In this document: piece after piece, positions 22,206-33,363 of the stretch | How positions within the stretch are numbered: position 1 is the first letter of the stretch | Layout of the letters: each line of letters opens with the position of its first letter | Assembly: GCF_042186555.1 (NCBI RefSeq) | Contig: NC_133326.1 | Span: forward strand, 497,516,063 to 497,580,062 | Source of the DNA: Aquarana catesbeiana | Taxonomy: Eukaryota > Chordata > Amphibia > Anura > Ranidae | DNA length: 64,000 nucleotides | Direction: 5' to 3' | Program-made: the position numbers and the translations under genes | Notes under the pieces: generated by a model | Told to the model about the DNA's origin: nothing | Seen by the model: the letters and a program-made list of their open reading frames with translations, nothing else | Database searches by the model: none

Positions 22206-23309
22206 CATATATATACTGTACATCCTGTCAGGAAGTGGTTATAACAAGCTCATGACAGCGGCTGTTCAGTAAAAGTGATCTGAGCGGCTCTACAACCACC
22301 TGATCACTTTTTCTGAAATGGTAATGGTCCTCGGTTTGGACTGGACTGTGAGCTCATCTCTAGGCTACTGGACCCAAATGAAAAATTGCTGGATATGAAT
22401 CCCTGACAGGAGAGAGAATTGATATGCGTGATGGAGCCTCATCACTTGGCCATAGAGCAAGGTGCAATTGTTTCTGTCTCCTGTTAGAGATTTTCAGGAG
22501 CTTATGCTTTGAGTCCACAAGACACCTTTTTTGCTATATTGTCCAAGTCCTTATGAAGAGAGAATTTATGGCCCCTGAAACATGTTGGCTAGCTTTTGTC
22601 TTCCTGTTACGTGTGATAATAATGTAGCACACTCTGTATGCCACTAGTGTAGTGTAGGCAAATTATGTTTTGACTCATAGTTACCTTGTTACTCTTAATT
22701 GGGTCATGGGTTTACTGCAGGTCAGGCTAGATGACTCATACAGGCAGGTCTCTGGTGCTTCCACCTGGTTCTAGAAGTTTGGAGAAATTTCCAGAAGTTA
22801 GTGGGCGGGAGCCAGCAGAGTTTATCTGCATACTTAGGGGAACTTGGCCAATCCCCAGGCAGTGAGCCAGGCATGGTGGTTGAGCCAGCCCTTAAATATG
22901 GATGAGTCATGCCAGCAGGAGAGTCAGGAGGAAGATGGAGTACTGAGGAGACTGTTAATGGCCTTGGAGGGGAGCCCCTGGTCTGGGGCTCTGCCTCAGG
23001 CTGGAGCTCAGGCTGGCTTGGGAGGATCCTGACCGCAGTGTGGTTTAAAAGGAATCTTACCTAAAGAGCAGTGGGAGTAAGACGGACAGTGTGAGTACAT
23101 TAGCACACCTAGAAATACACAAGGGGAGAGACTGCCACATGTAGCCTTTCTGGAAGACAGCGTTGTGCTTAATCTTTCCTTTCCCTTGTCCTGGGAGATC
23201 TCTGGAGCATCTGGGTGGGCTGGTGAAGAAGCTGGGATCAGTGTCTACACTGGGGTTGGAGATACTTCAGAATGCAGCCTTCAACACTTTGTGCTATTTT
23301 CTAAGGGAC
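22206..23309. other. Intron 7 stretch, partly unassigned repeat
   Basis: No gene found. The part from about 22640 has a TATA-like ttaaatatgg near 22891 and continues past the fold-back element to 25624-26075, where an aataaa (25924) occurs; this could be a disrupted LTR. Low confidence. Confidence 0.3.
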
Positions 23310-23312
23310 TTA

Positions 23313-25620
23313 TGCCGCGTACACACGGTCGGACTTTCCGGCGGACCAGAGTGTGCCGGACAATCCGCCCGTGTGTAGGCGCCAGCGGACTTTTCCGGCT
23401 GACTTTTTCCCCAAAGTCCGCCGGACCAAGATTTGAAACCTGTTTTAAATTTATCCGCCGGACTCAGTTTCGGGTGGAAAGTCCGCTCGTCTGTGTGCTG
23501 GTTCGACGGAAAGTCCGCTCGTGTGTATGCTGGTCCGACGGACCAGATACGACGCGAGGGCAGGGTATTGCATCTCGCGCTCGCTGCAATAGGAAAAACA
23601 GATTTTCCTATTGCGGTGAGCGCGGGGCATACCAGGCCCTTAGGTCTGGTATGGATTATAAAGGGGAACCCCCTACGCCGAAAAAACGGCGTGGGGTCCC
23701 CCCTAAGATCCATACCAGACCCCAATCCGAGCACACAGCCCGGCCGGTCAGGAAAGGGGGTGGGGACGAGCGAGCGCCCCCCCCTCCTAAACCGTACCAG
23801 GCCGCATGCCCTCAACATGGGGGGATGCTTTGGGGGAGGGGGGCGCCCTGTGGGGCCCCCCACCCCAAAGCACCTTGTCCCCATGTTGATGAGGACAAGG
23901 GCCTCTTCCCGACAACCCTGGCCGTTGGTTGTCGGGGTCTGCGGGCGGGGGGCTTATCGGAATCCGGGAGCCCCCTTTAATAAGAGGGCCCCCAGATCCC
24001 GCCCCCCCACCCTATGTGAATGAGTATGGGGTACATGGTACCCCTACCCATTCACCTAGGGAAAAAGTGTCAACAATAAAACACACTACACAGGTTTTTA
24101 AAATAATTTATTAAACAGCTCCGTGGGGGTCTTCCTCCGGCTTCGGGGGTTCCTCCGGTTCCTCTTCTCCCGGCGTCCGGTTGGTTCTTCTCCGCTCTCT
24201 TCTCCCGGTGTTCCAGTTCTTCGGCCGGCTCCTCTGCTGTCTTCAGGTAGCTCTCTTGCCAGCAGAGGTCCGGGCTTCTGGGCTTCTTGGCTTCTTGGCT
24301 TCTTCCCTCTTCTCTTCTCCAGATGTTGACACGACGCTCTCTCCGGCTGGACTGCTCTCTGAGGGCTCCGTTGTGACTTATATAGGCGGAGACACCGCCC
24401 CCTAATGATGTCACAGTCCCTGGGCATGCTGGGACTGTGACATTTTAGGGGGCGTGGTCACCGGGCGATATTGACCACGCCCCCTAAAACGTCACAGTCC
24501 CAGCATGCCCAGGGACTGTGACATCATTAGGGGGCGGGGTCTCCGCCTATATAAGTCACAACGGAGCCCTCAGAGAGCAGTCCAGCCGGAGAGAGCGTCG
24601 TGTCAACATCTGGAGAAGAGAAGAGGGAAGAAGCCAAGAAGCCCAGAAGCCCGGACCTCTGCTGGCAAGAGAGCTACCTGAAGACAGCAGAGGAGCCGGC
24701 CGAAGAACTGGAACACCGGGAGAAGAGAGCGGAGAAGAACCAACCGGACGCCGGGAGAAGAGGAACCGGAGGAACCCCCGAAGCCGGAGGAAGACCCCCA
24801 CGGAGCTGTTTAATAAATTATTTTAAAAACCTGTGTAGTGTGTTTTATTATTGACACTTTTTCCCTAGGTGAATGGGTAGGGGTACCATGTACCCCATAC
24901 TCATTCACATAGGGTGGGGGGGCGGGATGATCTGGGGACCCTCTTATTAAAGGGGGCTCCCGGATTCCGATAAGCCCCCCGCCCGCAGACCCCGACAACC
25001 AACGGCCAGGGTTGTCGGGAAGAGGCCCTTGTCCTCATCAACATGGGGACAAGGTGCTTTGGGGTGGGGGGCCCCGCAGGGCGCCCCCTCCCTCAAAGCA
25101 CCCCCCCATGTTGAGGGCATGCGGCCTGGTACGGTTTAGGAGGGGGGGGGCGCTCGCTCGTCCCCACCCCCTTTCCTGACCAGCCGGGCTGCATGCTCGG
25201 ATCGGGGTCTGGTATGGATCTTTGGGGGAACCCCACGCCGTTTTTTTCGGCGTAGGGGGTTCCCCTTTATAATCTATACCAGACCTAAGGGCCTGGTATG
25301 CCCCGCGACGGGGCTCGCAAGGTGTCAATTTTGCCGATGAAAGCGGCAAGATTGATTTCCTTTTCTAGTCCCGTCGCACATGAGTCACGTTCAAAATGAA
25401 CGGACTTGTCCGTGTGTGGGCAAGTCCGTTCATTCTGAAAGTCCGCCGTACCTCCGGCGAAAGTCAGTCGGAAAGACGGGCGGACTTAGCCCGCCGGAAA
25501 AGTCCGGTCGTGTGTGGGCAAGTCCGTCCGTTTTAAAGTCTGGCGCACCTGGCGGACAAAGTCCGTCAGAAAGTGTGCCGGACCAAGTCTGCCGGAAAGT
25601 CCGACCGTGTGTACGCGGAA
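23313..25620. mobile_element. 2.3-kb fold-back element with TTA duplication
   Basis: Almost the whole element is one long palindrome: arms about 23313-24450 and 24470-25620 pair from the tips (TGCCGCGTACACACGG / reverse complement TTCCGCGTACACACGG) to a centre near 24460. Flanked by TTA at 23310-23312 and 25621-25623, the duplication expected of PIF/Harbinger-type elements. Open frames on both arms mirror each other and have no recognisable domain. A relative of the inner arm occurs at 57370-57650, and smaller relatives at 15761. Confidence 0.8.
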
Positions 25621-26284
25621 TTAGAGTTCCTAGTCCTTAAGGGGCCATCCATCTTTTATTATCAGAGACTGTCAGTGTTCAGGAGGAGGACAGTTAAGGA
25701 CTGTGTGCATAGGGACGAAGTTGTCCCTATTTTGTTGCAGTCAAGCTTGGCATCCCATAATTCCTATTCCCCATCCAAGTTATTACCCCTAATAAACAAC
25801 AAAAAACAAGCTCAAAGACTGTTCCTTGTGTCTGGATGAAAGTGGAAATGCTTGTTGCCTGGCTGTGCAGGAGTGGGGAAACCAGTTGTCTGTGGCCCCT
25901 ACGGGGGTAGTGCTACAATAACAATAAAGTGTCTTGGACTATTGAGACGATCGACTGAAAATATCTTTTTTATTTTCACTGGAGTTCCTAATTTGGGTAA
26001 CCCCTGTCTATTGGGGGGGGGGGGGGGGCAGCTTTGTGGAGAGCTGCCCAAGCCAGGCTATTAGGAATAATTGATGATCCCTCATTACAGGTTGAGGATC
26101 TGTGTCTAGTGTCTTAACCTGCATCTTTATTTGTAATCCTTAACCTTCGCGTCATGGCCTAATCATGCAGCAGCCTTCCAAAGCTTCCTAAAGGTAGTAG
26201 TACAGAGGCTCTGGGCACAGGTTATCAAAATGTTACAAAGTCATTACTTGAACTCAGTAAGCCTGGATTTAGCAGCTCATCACA

Positions 26285-26670
26285 AAGACAGGGATCCTGC
26301 AGGAGAGGACATTCAACCGTGTTGAGAAATCCAAGTGCAATAATAAGGTAAAAGAGAGTACCAAATGAAAAATCCTTATGAGTCCAAAGTTTTTATTGTT
26401 CAAAGGCGTACAACATGCAGGGCAAAGAACAGCCAATGCCTTTCAGGGGCCACACAATCCCTCTTCATCAGGGCTGAATGGAATGGCAGGATGTTAAGTG
26501 GACGCAGCAATACTCCTTAGAAGATTAATCTGCATGCGTAGGATGTTATAAATAACAGTCAGTACTGGTATTTACAGTAAAATTAGCAAGGCTTGGACTG
26601 CTAAGGATTTTTTATTTGGTGCTCTCTTTGACCTATTACACTTGGATTTTCTAAACCTTCCTGTCACTAC
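26285..26670. repeat. Composite inverted repeat around hammerhead motif 3
   Basis: Minus-strand caaggatttttcatttggtac-like sequence at 26320-26400 reappears inverted at 26605-26660 (aaggattttttatttggtgc, acacttggattt). The hammerhead lies in the left half. It looks like two related retro-copies, head to head. Confidence 0.55.
26430..26476 (-). ncRNA. Hammerhead-like motif with covaried stem I
   Basis: Minus strand: stem I CAGCC (26476-26472), intact CUGAUGA, imperfect stem II (AGAGGG / CCCCU), intact GAAA, then GGCAUU and stem I partner GGCUG (26434-26430). Stem I has five perfect pairs but different bases from the motif at 11253, so pairing was kept as sequence changed. The triplet AUU fits NUH. 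PDGFRB intron 7, sense strand. Activity doubtful. Confidence 0.65.
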
Positions 26671-26965
26671 TAAATCCAGGCTGTTGGAAGGCTGCTACAG
26701 GTATGGTCCTGCACTTCATACATGTAGCAGTTTGTTTCCATGACCAATTCAGTCAATTAACAGATTAATAAATTGGAATTTAGATACATTAATTATAATA
26801 TCTTGAATAAGACACACCCTTTTCATGCGACTTCTTTATCACCTTCTACCTATTTTTCTGGGCCAATGTCACTAAAACCTGATTATGAGCAACTATTTTT
26901 TCTTGTTACAGTTTTTAAAAACAGAACCGCATAAAAGTAATAAAAAAAAAAATTAAAAAGCTCAC

Positions 26966-27155
26966 GTGTTCTCAGCGTTTTTTTCGATTGCAATGTTCAC
27001 AAGGCTGTTATTATTTCCAGTCAGCAGATGGTCACCTTTTAACCACTCAATGGTGGGTCTGGGGTAAGATTCAATTGATACCACAATGGATGTGCTTTGA
27101 TGTAGTTTAGCAGGCAGTAAAGTGCCTTCTGTGTGCATCTTTACATATCCCTTTC
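26966..27155 (-). CDS. PDGFRB: PDGFRB exon 7: Ig-like domain D4, first part
   Basis: 190 bp, phase 1 to phase 2, residues about 295-358. The acceptor is AATCTCTTTTAG before 27155; the donor is ACAC|GTGAGC at 26966. It starts GKGYVKM, contains LHQSTSIVVSIESYPRPTIE, then WLKGD, and ends IEKNAENT. No cysteine is present where most Ig domains have one; this is expected, because D4 of PDGF receptors and KIT lacks the disulfide. One sequon, NNS. Confidence 0.93.
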
Positions 27156-27441
27156 CTAAAAGAGATTAAGAGATACTTAAAAGATACAATAGTTATGCAG
27201 GATAAATAAATATATATACAGTGCCTTGAAAAAGTATTCATACCGCTTGAAATTTCCCACATTTTGTCATGTTACAGTCAAAAATGTAAATGTACTTTAT
27301 TGAATATCAAATAAATATATGAAAAGTGTGGCGTGCATTCGTATTCAGCCCCCCTGAGACAATACTTTGTAGAACCCTTTCACTGCAATTACAGCTGCAA
27401 GTCTTTACCAGATTTGCACATTTAGAGAGTGACATTTTTGC

Positions 27442-28155
27442 CTATTCTTCTTTGCAAAATAGCTCAAACTCTGTCAGATTGGATGAAGAGTGTCCGTGAA
27501 CAGCAATTTTCAAGTGTTGCCACAGATTCTCAATTGGATTTAGGTCTGGAATTTGACTGGGCAATTCTAACACGCGAATATGCTTTGATCTAAACCAGTG
27601 GTTCTCAACCCTGTCCTCAAGTACCCCCAACAGGCCATGTTTTGGGAATTTCTCTTAGATAAAATAGCTGTCCAAAATACCAAGCCATTGACTCTGATTT
27701 AAAGCACCTGTGCATGATGAAGGAAAACCTGCAAATATGGACTGTTGGGGGTACTTGAGGACAGTGTTGAGAACCACTGATCTAAACCATTCCATTGTAG
27801 CTCTGGCTGTATGTTTAGGGTTGTTCTCCTGCTGGAAGGTGAATCTCTGCCCAAGTCTCAAGTCTTTTGCAGACTCTAACAAGTTTTCTTCTAAGATTGC
27901 CCTGTGTTTGGCTCCATCCATCTTCCCATCAACTCTGACCAGCTTGCCTGTCACTGCTGAAGAAAAGCATCCCCACAACATGATGTTGCTACCACTATGT
28001 TTCACGGTGGGGATGATGTGTTCAGGGTAATGTACAGTGTTAGTTTTCCGCCACACATAGCGTTTTGCTTTTAGGCCAAAAAGTTCAATTTTGGTCTCAT
28101 CTGACTGGAGCACCTTCTTCCGCATGTTTGCTGTGTCCCCCACATGGCTTCTCAC
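27442..28155 (-). pseudogene. Transposase pseudogene of Tc1-like element B
   Basis: Catalytic-domain fragment at 27790-28120 (first Asp in SDETKIELFG, second in FQQENNPKHTA where the usual Asp is replaced by Asn) and C-terminal fragment at 27442-27600 with the third acidic residue in NPIENLW. Separated by the MITE insertion. The N-terminal DNA-binding part is only traceable as noncoding similarity toward 28560. Dead copy. Confidence 0.85.
27596..27779. mobile_element. hAT-type MITE nested in Tc1-like element B
   Basis: 184 bp, ends CAGTGGTTCTCAACC and (reverse complement) CAGTGGTTCTCAACAC; flanking 8-mer atctaaac on both sides (27588-27595, 27780-27787). A relative is at 42454-43088. Confidence 0.92.
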
Positions 28156-28927
28156 AAACTGCTAATGGGACTTCTTATGGCTTTCTTTCAACAATGGCTT
28201 TCTTCTTGCCGCTCTTCCATATAGGCCAGATTTGTGGAGTGCATGACTAATAGTTGTCCTGTGGACAGATTCTCCCACCTGAGCTGTGGATCTCTGCAGC
28301 TTCCCACGAGTTACCATTGGCCTCTTGGCTGCTTCTCTGATTAATGCTCTCTTTGCCTGGCCTGTCAGTTTAGGTGGACGGCCATGTCTAGGTAGGTTTG
28401 CAGTTGTGCCATACTCTTTGCATTTTCAGATGATGGATTGAACAGTGCTCCGTGAGATGTTCAAAACTTGGGATATTTTTTATAACCTAATCTTGCTATA
28501 AAATTCTCCACACCTTTATCCCTGACCTGTCTGGTGTGTTCCTTGGCCTTCATGATGCTGTTTTCACTAAGGTTCTCCAACAAACCTCTGAGGGCCTCAC
28601 AGAACAGCCATATTTATACTGAGATTAAATTGCACACAGGTGGACTCTATTTACAAATTAGGTGACTTCTGAAGGCAATTGGTTCCACTAGATTTTAATT
28701 AGGGGTATCAGAGTAAAGGGGCTCAATACAAATGCATGCCACACTTTTCAGATATTTACTTGTAAAAAAATGTGAAAACCATTTATCATTTTCCTTCCAC
28801 TTCACAATTATGTGCCACGTTGTGTTGATCTATCAAATAAAATCCCAATGAAATACATTTACGTTTTTGGTTGTAACATGACAAAATGTGGGAAATTTCA
28901 AGGGGTATGAATACTTTTTCAAGGCAC

Positions 28928-28931
<4 letters not shown>

Positions 28932-28992
<61 letters not shown>
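28932..28992. repeat. (TA)n microsatellite between two Tc1-like elements
   Basis: About 30 TA units joining element B to element C. Confidence 0.92.
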
Positions 28993-28997
<5 letters not shown>

Positions 28998-30639
28998 GTG
29001 CTCATAAGTTTACATATCCTGGCAGAATTTATGATTTCTTGGCCATTTTTCAGAGAATATGAATGATAACACAAAAATGTTTCTTTCACTCATGGTTAGT
29101 GTTATGGTTAGCCATTTATTATTAATCAACTATGTTTACTCTTTTCAAATCATAATGACAAAAGGAACTACCCAAATTACCCTGATCAAAAGTTTACATA
29201 CCCTGGTGATTTTGGCCTGATAACATGCACACAAGTTGACACAAAGGGGTTTGAATGGCTATTAAAGGTAAACATCCTCTCCTGTGATCTGTTTGCTTGT
29301 AATTAGTGTGTGTATATAAAAGGTCAATGAGTTTCTGGACTCCTGACAGACCCTTGCCTCTTTCATCCAGTGCTGCACTGACGTTTCTGGATTCTGAGTC
29401 ATGGGGAAAGCAAAAGAATTGTCAAAGGATCTGTGGGAAAAAGTAGTTGAACTATAAAACAGGAAAGGGATATAAAAAGATCTCCAAGGAATTGAGAATG
29501 CCAATCAGCAGTGTTCAAACTCTAATCAAGAAGTGGAAAATGAGGGGTTTTGTTGAAACCAAACCACGGTCAGGTAGAACAACTAAAATTTCAGCCACAA
29601 CTGCCAGGAAAATTGTTTGAGATGCAAAGAAAAACCCACAAATAACTTCAGGTGAAATACAGAACTCTCTGAAAACATGTGGTGTGGCTGTTTCAAGATG
29701 CACAATAAGGAGGCACTTGAAGAAAGATAGGCTGCATGGTCGAGTCGCCAGAAGAAAGTCATTACTACACAAATGCCACAAAGTATCCCGCCTACAATAT
29801 GCCAAACAGCCCAGAGACAAGCCTCAAACCTTCTGGCACCAAGTCATTTGGAGTGATAAAACCAAAATTGAGCTTTTTGGCCACAACCATAAATGCTACA
29901 TTTGGAGAGGAGTCAACAAGGCCTATGATAAAAAGTACACCATTCCTACTGTGAAACACGGAAGTGGATCGCTGATGTTTTGGGGATGTGTGAGCTACAG
30001 AGGCACATGAAATTTGGTCAGAATTGATGACAAGATGAATGCAGTATGTTATCAAAAAATACTGGAGGAACATTTGCATTCATCAGCCAGGAAGCTGCGC
30101 ATGGGACGTACTTGGACATTCCAATATGACAATGATCCAAAACACAAGGCCAAGTCAACCTGTCATTGGCTACAGCAGAATAAAGTGAAGGTTCTGGAAT
30201 GCCCATCTCAGTCTCCTGACCTCAATATCATTGAGCCACTCTGGGGAGATCTCAAACGTGCAGTTCATGCAAGAGAGCACAAGAATTTACAGGAACTGGA
30301 GGCTTTTTGCCAAGAAGAATGGGCAGCTTTAACATTTGAGAAGATAAAGAGCCTCATCCACAAATACTACAAAAGACTTCAAGCTGTCATTGACGTTAAA
30401 GGGGGCAATACACGGTATTAAGAACTGGAGTATGTAAACTTTTGATCAGGTTCATTTGGGTAGTTCCTGTTATCATTCTGATTTACAAAGAGTAAACACA
30501 GTTGATTGATAATAAATGGCTTCAGCCAAACAATAACCACGAGTGAAAGAAAAGTTTTTGTGTTATCATTCATATTCTCTGAAAAATGGCCAAGAAATCA
30601 TAAATTCTGCCAGGGTATGTAAACTTATGAGCACAACTG
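28993..30639 (+). mobile_element. Tc1-like element C, full length, IR/DR structure
   Basis: Inverted repeats of about 210 bp at both ends. Each holds two direct repeats on the word AAGTTTACATA: left at about 29005-29025 and 29188-29208, right at about 30427-30447 and 30609-30630. This two-site arrangement is that of Sleeping Beauty-type Tc1 elements. The transposase is in the plus direction, antisense to PDGFRB. About 1.65 kb, usual for the family. Confidence 0.9.
29401..30421 (+). pseudogene. Tc1 transposase, full length but with three stop codons
   Basis: One frame of 340 codons from ATG at 29401 to TAA at 30419. Three in-frame stops interrupt it: TAA near 29454, TGA near 29619 and TGA at 30007. 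There are no frameshifts. Visible parts: N-terminal helix-turn-helix (ISKELRMPISSVQTLIKKW), a second one after GRTTK, then the catalytic D-D-E domain with WSDKTKIELFG, YDNDPKHKAK and SPDLNIIEPLWGDLK. The catalytic acids are all present. A fairly young inactive copy. Confidence 0.92.
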
Positions 30640-31365
30640 TATACACACAGTATCTCACAAAAGTGAGTACACTCACATTTTTGTAAATATTTTATTATAT
30701 CTTTTCATGTGACAACACTGAAGAAATTACACTTTGCTACAATGTAAAGTAGTTCAGTGTACAGCTTGTATACCAGGGTAAATTTGCTGTCCCCTCAAAA
30801 TAACTCAACACACAGCCATTAATGTCTAAACCGCTGACAACAAAAGTGAATACACCCCTAAGTGAAAATGTCCAAATTGGGCCCGAAGTGTCAATATTTT
30901 GTGCGGCCACCATTATTTTCCAGCACTGCCTTAACCCTCTTGGGCATTGAGTTCACCAGAGTTTCACAGGTTGCCACTGGTGTCCTCTTCCCCTCCTCCA
31001 TGATGAAAACACGGAGCTGGTAAATGTTGGCGACCTTGCGCTCCTCCATTGTCCGTTTGAGGATGCCCCATAGATGCTCAGTAAGGGTTTAGGTCTGGAG
31101 ACATGCTTGGTCAGTCCATCACCTTTACCCTCAGTTTCTTTAGCAAGGCAGTGGTCATTTTGGAGGTGTGTTTGGGGTCGTTATCATGTTGGAATACTGG
31201 CCTGTGGCCAAGTCTCCGAAGAGAGGGGATCATGTTCTGCTTCAGTATGTCACAGTACATGTTGGCATTCATGGTTCCCTCAATGAACTGTAGCTCCCCA
31301 CTGCCAGCAGCACTCATGCAGCCCCTGACCATGACACCCCCACCACCATGCTTGACTGTAGGCAC

Positions 31366-32059
31366 TAGACATGTGTACACTGAAATATTTTGTTTCGGAA
31401 CTTCTGTTTCCTCCAAAATACATTTATTCAGTTGCTCCGGAAATTCGTTCTTTTGTTTTGCATTTGTACGAAAATCCAAATTAATTAAGGTCGAATCTGT
31501 CAATTGAAGGCTTATGATGTCTGTCAGATGTGCTAAGAAGACTCGACGAAGCAGCTAAACTGTACGACGACGCGACGTACATTTCCAGTCGAATGCTCCG
31601 CTCACAAGCTATAGTAGAGTCCTAATGTTGTTTGACTAGAAGCAATTATAATTTGACCGTAAATGTCCGCTCGTGGTGATCGTATGATTTTAGCTGCTTC
31701 GTCGAACCTTCATGTCGAAGCAGTGACTACTAATAGCTCTTTTACTATTGTCTCTATAATGTCGAATCTTTTCTCTCTATGTCGAATAATCTTGGACTAA
31801 CAGAGTTAGGTTAGGCACATTCAACCGCAGGTTCGATAGACACAGATCGCTATTGTCACCGTCATGTGGAATCTTCTATCTATCTATATCGAACTGTTGT
31901 CGCAATGATATAAAAATATAATGGATACGAAAATAAAGCATTTTTTTATTTCGGATCTTTCGGATTTTGTGCATTCGTTATAGTTTTGTTGAAGCGAACA
32001 TGAAAATCTCTGAAATTTGGACGAAAATGCATTCGGACAATAATGAATGCACATGTCTA
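31366..32059. mobile_element. 694-bp insertion with TAGACATGTG ends
   Basis: Inverted ends TAGACATGTG / CACATGTCTA; flanking 8-mers gtaggcac (31358-31365) and gtaggcaa (32060-32067) differ at one base. hAT-like length of duplication. No protein recognised. AT-rich with many gtcgaa/ttcgac words. Confidence 0.75.
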
Positions 32060-32548
32060 GTAGGCAAGACACACTTGTCTTTGTACTCCCTACCTGGTTG
32101 CCGCCACACACATTTGACACCATCTGAACCAAATACATTTAACTCGGTCTCATCAGATCACAGGACATGGTTCCAGTGATCCATGTCCTTAGTCTGCTTG
32201 TCTTAAGCAAACTGTTTGCGAGCTTTCTTGTACATCATCTTTAGAAGAGGCTTCCTTCTGGGGCGACAGCCATGCAGACCAATTTGATGCAGTGTGCGGC
32301 ATATGGTCTGAGCACAACTGGTTTACCTCCCACTTCTTCAACCTCTGCAGCAATTTTGGCAGCACTCATACGTCTATTTCCCAAAGACAACCTCTGGATG
32401 TGACGCTGAGCACGTGCACTCAACTTCTTTGGTCAACCATGGCGAGGCCTGTTCTGAGTGCAACCTGTCCTGTTAAACCGCTGTATGGTCTTGACCACCG
32501 TGCTGCAGCTCAGTTTCAGGGTCTTGGGAATCTTCTTGTAGCCTAGGC

Positions 32549-32684
32549 CCGTGATGGCAAACCTTAGCACCCCAGATGTTATAGAACTACATTTCCCATG
32601 ATGCTCATGCACTCTGCCGTGTAGTTGAGCATCATGGGAAATGTAGTTCCAAAACATTTGGGGTGCCAAGGTTTGCCATCACTG
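32549..32684. mobile_element. 136-bp palindromic hAT-type MITE
   Basis: gtgatggcaaacctt at left pairs with aaggtttgccatcac at right, with catgatgctca/tgagcatcatg in the middle. Identical 8-bp flanks gcctaggc (32541-32548, 32685-32692). Confidence 0.92.
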
Positions 32685-33197
32685 GCCTAGGCCATCTTTA
32701 TGTAGAGCAACAATTCTTTTTTTCAGATCCTCAAAGAGTCCTTTGCCATGAGATGCTATGTTTAACTTTCAGGGACCAGTAAGAGAGAGTGCTAACACCA
32801 AATTTAACACACCTGCTCCCCATTCACACCTGAGACCTTGTAACACTAACGAGTCACATGACACACCGTGGAGAAAAAAATGGCTAATTGGGCAAAGTTT
32901 GGACATTTTCACTTAGGGGTGTACTCACTTTTGTTGCCAGTGGTTTAGACATTAATGGCTGTGTGTTGAGTTATTTTGAGGGGACAGCAAATTTACACTG
33001 TTATACAAGCTGTACACTCACTACTTTATATTGTAGCAAAATATGTAATTTCTTCAGTGTTGTCACATGAAAACATATTATAAAATATTTACAAAAATGT
33101 TGAGCGCATACTCACTTTTGAGATATATATATATATTTATATATTGTATTGTTAGATGCATTACAGGGGATGGGCATTATAACCAGTGGTTTCATAC

Positions 33198-33363
33198 CAA
33201 TGACAGTAATGTTGACATGTTTCATTTCAAAGTCACCAGAATACGCTTCTTCCACCGTGCAAGTATAAGTTCCTGAGTCCTCCTCAGTGGCATTTAGTAT
33301 TTTCAAGACAGAACTTACAGAATTACCAGGTATGAGATGTTCCACAACAGCAAGCCTTCCTGC
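33198..33363 (-). CDS. PDGFRB: PDGFRB exon 6: Ig-like domain D3, second part
   Basis: 166 bp, phase 0 to phase 1, residues about 240-294. The acceptor is CATATTAG before 33363; the donor is ATTG|GTATGA at 33198. The exon carries the D3 closing strand NATEEDSGTYTC followed by a short loop and VNITVI, as in PDGFRB (EDSGTYTC, NITV). Two sequons, NAT and NIT. A Tc1-like element ends only about 70 bp 3' of the exon, inside intron 6. Confidence 0.95.

Larger units (their letters stand above)
27219..28929 (-). mobile_element. Tc1-like element B with both terminal inverted repeats
   Basis: The ends CAGTGCCTTGAAAAAGTATT and its inverted partner (...aatactttttcaaggcact) extend over about 75 bp. Minus-strand transposase pieces include SDETKIELFGLKAKRYVWRK and IPDLNPIENLWQHLK, with frames broken by shifts and by a nested MITE at 27596-27779. 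Target TA. Same family as the truncated copy at 46492-47418. Confidence 0.88.
31111..32740 (-). pseudogene. Transposase pseudogene of Tc1-like element D
   Basis: Catalytic part at 31111-31370 (PTVKHGGGGVMVRGCMSAAG, FQHDNDPKHTSK), linker part at 32241-32423 (QRHIQRLSLGNRRMSAAKIA) and N-terminal helix-turn-helix part at 32433-32550 (GYKKIPKTLKLSCSTVVKTI), all minus strand and in different frames. The two insertions split the gene. Confidence 0.85.
30648..33125 (-). mobile_element. Tc1-like element D, interrupted by two insertions
   Basis: Ends CAGTATCTCACAAAAGTGAG at left and the inverted partner (ctcacttttgagatata) at right, with longer inverted similarity (acactgaagaaattaca / tgtaatttcttcagtgt). 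After removing the inserts at 31366-32059 and 32549-32684 and their duplications, about 1.63 kb remains, the normal Tc1 length. Minus-strand transposase in pieces. Confidence 0.88.

Noticed and set aside
23165..25349. Open frames of 100-270 residues in the GC-rich fold-back element
   Set aside because: They mirror each other on the two arms, lack recognisable domains, and are long only because the DNA is GC-rich.
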